From: Clostridium sp. UBA5530 | GTDB taxonomy: Bacteria > Bacillota > Clostridia > Clostridiales > Clostridiaceae | Assembly: GCA_002423705.1 (NCBI GenBank) | Contig: DINW01000085.1 | Coordinates: forward strand, 62,295 to 82,840 | Reading direction: 5' to 3' | Length of the DNA: 20,546 nucleotides | Part shown: positions 14,473-20,546 of the stretch, piece by piece | How the letters are laid out: each line of letters opens with the position of its first letter | How positions within the stretch are numbered: the first letter of the stretch is position 1 | Translations under genes and position numbers: made by a program | The notes under the pieces: generated by a model | What the model saw: only the letters and a program-made list of their open reading frames with translations | What the model was told of the DNA's origin: nothing | Database searches by the model: none

Positions 14473-15144
14473 TTAATTATTTGAATATCTATTTTTCTTC
14501 ATTTTGATTACTTTCATAGTTCCAATTAATATGATTATAGCAATTATAAACAAAATACTATTAAAATCCATTTTTATTATTTGTAGAGAATAGGATAAGG
14601 AAAACGTAGTGATCAGCTTTGATATTATTGCTACACTAAAAAATTTATATCCATTGAATTTCATCAATCCTGCTCCTGCGCAAATTATTTCATCTGGTAA
14701 TATTGGCACTATAAACAGCATTAAAATCACAAGGGTCTCATTTTTTTGTATATACATATTAAATTTTTCTATTTTCTCTTCATCAAAGATCTTATTCATA
14801 ATAGTTTTGCTGGCAAATCTTGAAAATATAAACATAGTTCCTATTCCAAGTATAGTTCCACTAAAGCCTATAATAGCTCCTTGAAAGGGTCCAAAGGCTA
14901 AACTTCCTGCCATTATAGTTACTGGTTCTGGCAATGGTAATATTATAGGTTGTAAAAAACATATAAGGAAGTAAATATACTTTGCCTTATCCTCATACAT
15001 GGTAAAGATCTCTTGCAATTCATAATTATTTATTGTTCCTAATAAAGGTTGTATATAATATATGCCTACTGAAAGTATGGTCGCTATAGAAAAACATATT
15101 ATGCACTGTCCTATTATTCTTCTCTTTTTATTTTCATCAACCAT
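14473..15144 (-). CDS. TVP38/TMEM64 (VTT/DedA-type) membrane protein
   Basis: About 223 residues with a hydrophobic N-terminal helix (IIGQCIICFSIATILSVGIY), then the VTT core. The first re-entrant loop reads LPLPEPVTIMAGSLAFGPFQ and the second LFIVPILPDEIICAGAGLMK. Three further hydrophobic stretches run to the C-terminus. The P-E and F/LP-x-PG-like motifs and G-rich loops are those of the SNARE-associated/DedA superfamily, which includes lipid scramblases and flippases. Three in-frame ATG codons exist; the third (15144) has GGAG at 9 bases, the first has hardly any SD. It stands alone on the minus strand, convergent with the XRE gene. The substrate is not known. Confidence 0.85.
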   Translation of the reverse strand: MVDENKKRRIIGQCIICFSIATILSVGIYYIQPLLGTINNYELQEIFTMYEDKAKYIYFLICFLQPIILPLPEPVTIMAGSLAFGPFQGAIIGFSGTILGIGTMFIFSRFASKTIMNKIFDEEKIEKFNMYIQKNETLVILMLFIVPILPDEIICAGAGLMKFNGYKFFSVAIISKLITTFSLSYSLQIIKMDFNSILFIIAIIILIGTMKVIKMKKNRYSNN

Positions 15145-15290
15145 TGTCTTCATCTCCATCTTTAAAGTTTTGTATATTAGTTTTCATATCTATGAATCTT
15201 ATATTACAAAACACATCTTAATTAATTAGGGAGAAAAAGATTAAGGTTTCTTAAGAAATCTGTGTTTATTTTTTAAGAAAGTGTTGATGA

Positions 15291-16571
15291 TTATGTATTC
15301 CTTAGATTCCTTCCATATTGTCTTGGGGTACAGCCTACACTTCTTTTGAAGGTTGTACAAAAATAGCTTACACTGCAGAACCCTACTTGAAAAGCTATAT
15401 CTTCCACAGACAACTGACTTTTTGTTAGAAATTCCTTGGATTTTTCAATTCTATAATTATTCAAATACTGATTAAAGGACTCATGAAACAATTCCTTAAA
15501 TAGCCTACCAAAATAATAAGGACTGTAGTTACATAGATTAGCTGCTTTAGGAAGGTTAAAGTCACGGTCATTGTAATAATTTTTTATACATTCCTTTATA
15601 AATCTTGTTATTTTTTCATCTACATTCTGATGTAGTATAATACTACTTTTCACAACTTCTTGGCAAAATGTTATTAGAATTTGTTCTATAGAACTTATAA
15701 AGTTGCTATTAAGAATTTTTTTCATAGCTTCTATGCTTATGTTATTGATCTTCTCTTTTTCTATGCCTTTATCAATATAATAATTTGATACCTGATTAAT
15801 TAGTTTTACCATATGCATACCAACATCAACAGCACAGGTATTTGTTGCAGAAATATGCTTTATCATTTCATTTATTGTCCCAGCATATCCCTTAAAATTT
15901 ACATTGTCCATATGAAAAATAATCTTAACTGTAAAGTCTTCCATATGCTCTTTCTCTAATGGAACATGATTTTCCTGGACTTCATCATAAAAGCTATAAG
16001 TTCCTCTTCCCTTACTAAAATTATTAGTGAAAGCCTTTTGGCACTGAGAATACCCTCTAGGAAAATCACTTACATCTTCACAAAAACCACTTATGCCAAT
16101 TGATATGCTTTCCTCAGTAATATCTTTAACTTTGCAAATTAAAATTTTAGCTAAATTCTCTAATTTTTCTCTATCTAAATAATCTTCATTAGGCACACAT
16201 AAGAACACTCCAATAGTATCTCTTCCAAGAAAAGATGCTACTACTCCTTCTAACCCATTATCTCTCAAAGAATTTTCCAGTTGATTAGCCACCACTGCCT
16301 TTTGAGGATAAATTGAAAATCTAGGAAAACAATTGTAAATATCATGACAATCGTCAAGCCTAACTAAAAATAAAATCTGTGGTGCTTTGGTTAAATTTAA
16401 TAGTTTCAAAATATAACTAAGATTATTTAGATTTAAATTTCCGTATATGGCGCTGTAGGCAAATTCTTCACAGTAAAATTCATAATTTCCTCTCTTAAAA
16501 TATCCATTATACCTTCTAAAAGTACTAGGAATATCAATTTCTTCCTTTAAATCTGGGTTAGATTTTTCCAA
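15291..16571 (-). CDS. AraC-family regulator with N-terminal sensor region
   Basis: About 426 residues. The C-terminal 100 residues are a double HTH of the AraC family (NLPKAANLCNYSPYYFGRLF, then VEDIAFQVGFCSVSYFCTTF and the FKRSVGCTPRQY end). The N-terminal 300 residues contain a stretch (RDTIGVFLCVPNEDYLDREK, then SIGISGFCEDVSDFPRGYSQ) like the degenerate GGDEF-like sensor of YesN/CdaR-type regulators. No transmembrane segment is visible. Start: TTG at 16571, 8 bases after GGAGG in the perfect SD GGAGGTGAT; a TTG at 16586 lies upstream of that SD and is unlikely. It lies just downstream of the OYE-type gene, behind a terminator, and is a candidate regulator of it. Confidence 0.9.
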   Translation of the reverse strand: MEKSNPDLKEEIDIPSTFRRYNGYFKRGNYEFYCEEFAYSAIYGNLNLNNLSYILKLLNLTKAPQILFLVRLDDCHDIYNCFPRFSIYPQKAVVANQLENSLRDNGLEGVVASFLGRDTIGVFLCVPNEDYLDREKLENLAKILICKVKDITEESISIGISGFCEDVSDFPRGYSQCQKAFTNNFSKGRGTYSFYDEVQENHVPLEKEHMEDFTVKIIFHMDNVNFKGYAGTINEMIKHISATNTCAVDVGMHMVKLINQVSNYYIDKGIEKEKINNISIEAMKKILNSNFISSIEQILITFCQEVVKSSIILHQNVDEKITRFIKECIKNYYNDRDFNLPKAANLCNYSPYYFGRLFKELFHESFNQYLNNYRIEKSKEFLTKSQLSVEDIAFQVGFCSVSYFCTTFKRSVGCTPRQYGRNLRNT

Positions 16572-16607
16572 TTCAATCACCTCCAACTTTACAGAACTAT
16601 TACCATT

Positions 16608-16613
16608 ATTATA
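16608..16613 (-). promoter_or_regulatory. Extended -10 promoter of the AraC gene
   Basis: On the minus strand TGGTATAAT gives an extended -10 (TG-n-TATAAT) with a perfect TATAAT box (16613-16608), about 37 bases before the TTG start. No convincing -35 box is present, as is usual for extended -10 promoters. Confidence 0.55.
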
Positions 16614-16672
16614 CCATAAACCTTAACCTCCACCTGAGTCTTACTTTCACTTTGTATTGTTGAAACTTTAAA

Positions 16673-16697
16673 ACCGAGCATATTAAATACGCTCGGT
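16673..16697 (-). terminator. Rho-independent terminator of the OYE-type gene
   Basis: Perfect 7-bp stem ACCGAGC (16673-16679) and GCTCGGT (16691-16697), GC-rich against its surroundings, followed on the minus strand by TTTTAAAG. It lies 12 bases after the stop codon. Confidence 0.85.
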
Positions 16698-16708
16698 AAA
16701 CTATATAC

Positions 16709-18661
16709 TTAAATTGTGGTGCCAATATCATATCCGCCTCTTATGGCCTCCAATACCTTTCTAGGTTTAAGACTGTCTCCAATATTATAAAATTCCATAT
16801 CATAGTTTCTTAAGGCATCTACTTCATCTGCCTTTGATTTTAATCCAGTGGCTATTATAATGGTATCCCCTTCATACTGAATGTCCTCTTTATCTTTGGT
16901 GGCTGCAATTACTCCTTTATGGTTTATAGCCTTGCATTTAGCGTTAGTAATAATTTCTATAGGCCATTTAGCCATTTGTATTAGCAAAGCCTCTCTATAT
17001 AAGTATGCCCCATCTATTACCACATCTGACCTCATCTCTATAATTGTTACCTTCTTACCTTTTTGAGCTAGATTTAGGGCCTCTTCACAACCCATTAATC
17101 CACCTCCAATTATAATAACTTTATCACCTATATCATGATTTCTTTCTACCACTTGTGTAGCCATCATTACGTTTTTAGAATCCATACCTGGTATATTAGG
17201 TATAATAGGTTCTGCTCCAATTGCTGCTATTACTGTATCTGGAGCTAAACGATTTATAAAATCTTTTGTTACGGAAGTATTTAACATGACTTTAATAGGT
17301 CTTTCATTAACCCTTTTAACAAGCACATCCTTAAATTTTTTAAGGTCACATTTAAAAGATATATTTTCTATGATTTTTATTGTTCCACCTAAGCTATCTG
17401 TTTTTTCACAAAGTATAACTTGGTGGCCTCTATCTGAAGCAGTAATTGCAGCTTCCATACCTGCAGGCCCCCCACCAATTACTAAGACCTTCTTTTTATC
17501 TTCTATGGGCCTTGAAAACATAGTTTCTTGCTCTCTCCCTATGATTGGGTTAACAGAGCATTTTAAACTTCTTATTGGATATTTTATATACGGAACAAAA
17601 TCTCCACTTAAGCAAACTAAGCACCGCAAGCATGGGTTTATATCTCCACTGTTCTTTTCCCTAAGCTTTTTAGGTAAGTAGGGATCAGCAAGTAAGGGTC
17701 TCCCTAGTGCAACTATATCGGCTTTTCCATTAGAAATTATATTCTCCATAAGATTAGGGTCGTTTATTCCTCCCACCACCGCTACTGGTGTTTTTACAGT
17801 TTTCTTTATTGCCTCTGCTAGGTGTACATTAATTCCTTTCTTATGAAAAGCTGATGGAAACATGTGGGTATTAGTAGCTGGATTGTGAAAAGTACAGCTT
17901 GAAACATGTATTATATCTACTTTTCCATCAATGATTTTAGCAAATTCTATCATGTCATCAAGGGTTAATCCACCTTCAACATATTCAGAGCCACTTAAAC
18001 GAAATTCAATTGGAAAGTCAGCTCCACATTTTCTTTTAATATTTTCTATAACCATCAATGAAATCCTGGCACGATTTTCTAGACTTCCGCCAAACCTATC
18101 AGTACGTTGATTATTAAGAGGTGATAAAAATTGGTGCAATAGCCATCCGTGGGCGCCGTGAATCATAACCATATCACATCCACCTAATTTAGCCATTTCA
18201 GCTGCATCACCGAAGGCATTTACCACTTCCTCAATTACATCCTCCCCCATTTCTTCAATGGGGTCACCAAACAATGGTTTCCCTGAACTAGGGCCGTATA
18301 TTGTACCATTGTAGTAGTCTTTGTTAGCCCTTCTTCCTGGATGAATTAATTGAATAGAAGCAAAGGCTCCATGTCTGTGAATGGCATCTGTTGTTCTTAT
18401 TAATGATGGTAAAATATCTGGATTATCTAAGCAAGGCATTCTGCCATGAGCAACACCAGTTTTAGTATGGACATTGCTTTCTCCAATAGTTACAATTGAA
18501 GCCCCGCCTTTAGCTTTTAGTTCAAAATACCCCACACTTTCAGGGGTAAAAAATCCCTCAAAGGTTCCATTGCCAGTGTTGCTCGGTGCAGCTTCAATTC
18601 TGTTTCTTAATGTTAAAGGACCTATTTTAATTGGACTAAGTAAATTTTTATAATCCTCCAT
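16709..18661 (-). CDS. Fe-S flavoenzyme of the Old Yellow Enzyme/2-enoate reductase family
   Basis: 650 residues. Residues 1-340 are an FMN-binding OYE TIM barrel (QLIHPGRR, then the signature IHGAHGWLLHQFLSPLNNQR and DRFGGSLENR). A [4Fe-4S] site follows at C344, C347, C350 and C368 (CLRCLVC, then KCSVNP). The C-terminal half carries FAD (VIGGGPAGMEA, about 395) and NAD(P)H (IIGGGLMGCEEAL, about 517) folds. This matches 2-enoate reductase, 2,4-dienoyl-CoA reductase and the BaiCD/BaiH steroid enzymes, which reduce activated C=C bonds with NAD(P)H. The substrate cannot be told. SD AAGGAG precedes ATG at 18661. Its own terminator separates it from the AraC gene. Confidence 0.93.
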   Translation of the reverse strand: MEDYKNLLSPIKIGPLTLRNRIEAAPSNTGNGTFEGFFTPESVGYFELKAKGGASIVTIGESNVHTKTGVAHGRMPCLDNPDILPSLIRTTDAIHRHGAFASIQLIHPGRRANKDYYNGTIYGPSSGKPLFGDPIEEMGEDVIEEVVNAFGDAAEMAKLGGCDMVMIHGAHGWLLHQFLSPLNNQRTDRFGGSLENRARISLMVIENIKRKCGADFPIEFRLSGSEYVEGGLTLDDMIEFAKIIDGKVDIIHVSSCTFHNPATNTHMFPSAFHKKGINVHLAEAIKKTVKTPVAVVGGINDPNLMENIISNGKADIVALGRPLLADPYLPKKLREKNSGDINPCLRCLVCLSGDFVPYIKYPIRSLKCSVNPIIGREQETMFSRPIEDKKKVLVIGGGPAGMEAAITASDRGHQVILCEKTDSLGGTIKIIENISFKCDLKKFKDVLVKRVNERPIKVMLNTSVTKDFINRLAPDTVIAAIGAEPIIPNIPGMDSKNVMMATQVVERNHDIGDKVIIIGGGLMGCEEALNLAQKGKKVTIIEMRSDVVIDGAYLYREALLIQMAKWPIEIITNAKCKAINHKGVIAATKDKEDIQYEGDTIIIATGLKSKADEVDALRNYDMEFYNIGDSLKPRKVLEAIRGGYDIGTTI

Positions 18662-18803
18662 ATGTTTTCTCCTTCCTTTAACTTATTTTTTATTCAACTA
18701 AATTTAATAAAAGTATATCACCATCACTATTTTAGGTCATTTAAGAAAACCATCTTAAAATTTAACTTTTTAGTCTTTTGTTATATAAGACACACACAAC
18801 ATA

Positions 18804-18843
18804 AAAACAACTTCCACTGCACAATAGCATTAGAAGTTGTTTT
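18804..18843 (-). terminator. Rho-independent terminator of the DUF4143 ATPase gene
   Basis: Perfect 11-bp arms AAAACAACTTC (18804-18814) and GAAGTTGTTTT (18833-18843). In the minus direction the stem ends in GTTGTTTTTATG. It separates the ATPase gene from the OYE-type gene downstream. Confidence 0.75.
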
Positions 18844-18881
18844 ATGGTTTTTTAACAAACAGAGCTTAAACCTTATATAAA

Positions 18882-18917
18882 TAATGAGCAACGTGGAACA
18901 CAGCACCTTACTCATTG
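18882..18917 (+). terminator. Second hairpin near the end of the DUF4143 ATPase gene
   Basis: ATGAGCAACGTG and CACCTTACTCAT pair at 10 of 12 positions around an 8-base loop. The best U-tract (TTGTTTTTTATA) is on the plus strand, so it would stop transcription entering the ATPase gene from the antisense side. No plus-strand gene is seen upstream. Confidence 0.45.
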
Positions 18918-18921
18918 TTTT

Positions 18922-20124
18922 TTATACATCAAGTAACCAATCTATAAAATTCAAATGCCTTATACCATTGAAATTTGCGTTCCTTGGGACTTCATCTAAA
19001 GTTAGCAATATTTTAGGGAAGTGGTCTTGAATGCCTTCAAGTGGTGACAACTCTCGTCTTAAAGTTGTTTCATCTAAAACCGACGCTGAGATTTGATAAT
19101 ACTCTATTCCATTAGAGTTTTTAGCAACAAAGTCAACCTGTTTTTCTGAAAGTTTCCCTATATTGACTTTATAACCTCTGTGAAGGAGCTCAAAATAGGC
19201 AACATTTTCAATTAAATGTCCTATATCCGAAGCACCCGATGAAAGCAATAAATTACGAATACCTGTATCTACCATATAATATTTGCCTAAAGTTTTAAGA
19301 TGTTGTCTTCCCTTGATATCGAAACGATCAACCTTGTAGAAAATATAAGCATCACACAAGGCTTTCATATAATTGTCAATAGAATTTACCGATGTCTTAC
19401 GACCTGCAGAGTTTATGGTGTCGCTGATTTTCTTTGTAGAAATAGGACTACCTATACTGGAGGCCATTACCTTCACAATACTTTCCAAAAGCGATATATC
19501 GGTTATGCCGCCTCGCCTAGCTACATCTTTTATCAAAATCGTATTATAAATTCCATCAACATAACTTTCCATAATAGATTCATCTTTTGAGATTGCAACA
19601 AGGTATGGAAAGGAACCAAATCGCAAGTAGTCAGCAAAATGTTCTCTTGGGGATTTATTGCTTTCATTGTTTGCAATTACATATTCCTTGAATGAAAGTG
19701 GGAGCATATCTATAGTTACATATCGCCCCGAAAGCAATGTTGCAAGTTCCCCAGACAGCATATAAGCATTGGAACCTGTAATATATACATCGGTATTTTC
19801 CTTGATGAACAAGCTATCTACTGTTTTTTCAAAATCCTTGCAGTTTTGAATTTCATCCAAGAAAATATAGGTATATTTATCCTTGCAAAGTCGCTCTTTT
19901 ATATAGGTATACAGCTTTTTATAATCCAGCAATTCCTCAAAATCTAAGTTCTCTAAGTTGATTGATATGATTTGTTCTCGCAGGACCCCTGTTGATAATA
20001 GATAGTCTTGATACAACTTAAATAGTGTAGACTTACCACACCTACGAACACCTGTAACAACTTTTATAATTTGTTTTTCCCGTAAACTTATAAGTTCTCT
20101 TAGATATTCTTTTCGTTCAATCAT
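18922..20124 (-). CDS. AAA ATPase with DUF4143 domain
   Basis: About 400 residues. Walker A GVRRCGKST (about 25-33) and Walker B YIFLDEIQN (about 87-95) form the AAA_14-type ATPase domain. A sensor-like YITGSNA follows. The C-terminal half is DUF4143, with the KTLGKYYMVDTGIRN region and the nuclease-like end (EKQVDFVAK, YYQISAS) seen in this family. The ATG at 20124 is preceded by GAGGTG. An in-frame GTG at 20133 lies within that SD. Function of the family is unclear: these proteins are frequent, often strain-variable, and have been compared with DNA-binding ATPases. No partner gene is adjacent. Confidence 0.92.
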   Translation of the reverse strand: MIERKEYLRELISLREKQIIKVVTGVRRCGKSTLFKLYQDYLLSTGVLREQIISINLENLDFEELLDYKKLYTYIKERLCKDKYTYIFLDEIQNCKDFEKTVDSLFIKENTDVYITGSNAYMLSGELATLLSGRYVTIDMLPLSFKEYVIANNESNKSPREHFADYLRFGSFPYLVAISKDESIMESYVDGIYNTILIKDVARRGGITDISLLESIVKVMASSIGSPISTKKISDTINSAGRKTSVNSIDNYMKALCDAYIFYKVDRFDIKGRQHLKTLGKYYMVDTGIRNLLLSSGASDIGHLIENVAYFELLHRGYKVNIGKLSEKQVDFVAKNSNGIEYYQISASVLDETTLRRELSPLEGIQDHFPKILLTLDEVPRNANFNGIRHLNFIDWLLDV

Positions 20125-20148
20125 GAATAACACCTCATTTTAGTTTCA

Positions 20149-20177
20149 ATTATAACAAAAAGTTATATTGATGTCGA
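20149..20177 (-). promoter_or_regulatory. Promoter of the DUF4143 ATPase gene
   Basis: Minus-strand -35 TCGACA (20177-20172), a 17-base spacer and a perfect -10 TATAAT (20154-20149), preceded by TG as in extended -10 promoters. Confidence 0.72.
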
Positions 20178-20275
20178 AGTTTTTTCTGTATAAGATAAAA
20201 ACATTAAAATACGACATATTTTTTATATAAGGTTTCACTTAATCATTATTCACATTTTCTATTGTTGAAAAGAAA

Positions 20276-20311
20276 AAGGGCTGCTTTGATTGTTACTTCA
20301 AAACCGCCCTT
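20276..20311 (-). terminator. Rho-independent terminator of the right-edge gene
   Basis: Arms 20276-20289 and 20298-20311 pair over about 12 of 14 positions, with AAGGGC/GCCCTT at the base. On the minus strand TTTTTCTTTT follows. It lies about 90 bases after the stop of the edge gene. Confidence 0.85.
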
Positions 20312-20347
20312 AGGGTCTCCCCATCTTCTTAGGAATATGAAATCTTT

Positions 20348-20374
20348 ATCCCAGGGAAATTTTTTCCCTGGGAT
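20348..20374. repeat. Strong 12-bp hairpin between edge gene and its terminator
   Basis: ATCCCAGGGAAA (20348-20359) and TTTCCCTGGGAT (20363-20374) pair perfectly with a 3-base loop. No T-tract follows in either direction. It may protect the 3' end of the edge-gene transcript or form part of a double terminator. Confidence 0.5.
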
Positions 20375-20398
20375 TCAAGTGTGTACTTTCTTCATGTT

Positions 20399-20546
20399 CT
20401 ATTTAATTTCTTGATTTTTCACTGGTCTGATATACTTAAAATACTGTTCTGGATTAAAATAAAAGTACATTATTCTACCTGGAGAAGTATCAAGGCAGTA
20501 ACCGGTGTCGGTGAAATCAAAATCTGCCATTGCCTTTTCAATCTTT
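20399..20546 (-). CDS. C-terminus of an unrecognised protein (cut by window edge)
   Basis: On the minus strand an open frame enters from the right edge and runs 48 codons to a TAG at 20401-20399. The peptide includes DFDFTDTGYCLDTSPGRIMY, then FYFNPEQYFKYIRPVKNQEI. The composition and the terminator behind it support a real gene. I do not recognise the family. The N-terminus and start lie outside the window. Confidence 0.6.
   Translation of the reverse strand, partial: KIEKAMADFDFTDTGYCLDTSPGRIMYFYFNPEQYFKYIRPVKNQEIK

Noticed and set aside
15247..15258. Perfect palindrome TTTCTTAAGAAA downstream of the AraC gene
   Set aside because: A 12-bp AT-rich palindrome is expected by chance in such sequence; the following T-rich stretch is too distant for a clear terminator.
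18662..18880. 72-codon plus-strand frame upstream of the OYE-type gene
   Set aside because: It overlaps the leader of the OYE-type gene and a terminator hairpin, has no good SD, and its aromatic and hydrophobic composition looks like AT-rich noise.
18922..20124. DUF4143 ATPase as part of a defence island
   Set aside because: It stands alone with its own promoter and terminator, and no nuclease, methylase or other defence gene is adjacent.

Overview
The window looks like chromosomal DNA from a spore-forming, anaerobic, low-GC Firmicute, most probably a Clostridium. This rests on very AT-rich intergenic DNA, strong GGAGGTGAT-type ribosome binding sites, frequent TTG and GTG starts, iron-sulfur flavoenzymes, a SpoIID-like spore-type protein and a CD3324-family small protein. 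No rRNA, tRNA, phage, insertion sequence or CRISPR array was seen. It is accessory metabolic and regulatory DNA, mostly coded on the minus strand.

Left part (1-3010): a DUF2812 membrane protein cut by the edge, its PadR repressor with two near-identical palindromic operators in the promoter, a stand-alone GyrI-like effector-binding protein, and an AraC regulator that carries the same type of effector domain. The intergenic stretches hold degenerate copies of one repeat family. The best copy has perfect 13-bp inverted ends and lies just downstream of hypA.

Centre-left (3011-7765): an operon hypB - large Fe-S/FAD/NAD(P) oxidoreductase - hypA on the minus strand, facing a GntR/FCD regulator on the plus strand. 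Both promoters read TTGAxx-N17-TAAAAT, and each has a TGGTCxxACCA operator 12-13 bases past its -10 box. This suggests that the regulator controls itself and the operon. HypA and HypB deliver nickel, but no hypC/D/E/F and no nickel enzyme is in view.

Middle (7766-13600): two back-to-back perfect hairpins and a repeat fragment, a nucleotidyltransferase-like protein, a dienelactone-hydrolase-type alpha/beta hydrolase, a frameshifted coding remnant, a SpoIID-like protein with four peptidoglycan-binding repeats, a short-chain dehydrogenase and a CD3324-family protein.

Right part (13600-20546): a probable 31-residue ORF containing a strong inverted repeat, an XRE regulator convergent with a TVP38/DedA-type membrane protein, an AraC regulator with a long N-terminal sensor region, an Old Yellow Enzyme/2-enoate-reductase-type Fe-S flavoprotein, an AAA/DUF4143 ATPase, and the C-terminus of an unrecognised protein at the right edge. 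Rho-independent terminators close several of the transcription units.

The most interesting unit is the hypB-oxidoreductase-hypA operon with its paired operators. It looks like a regulated nickel-plus-redox module separate from a full [NiFe]-hydrogenase maturation set. Next come the intergenic repeat family and the small ORF with its embedded structure. Nothing in the window can be called a new defence or mobile system with confidence.
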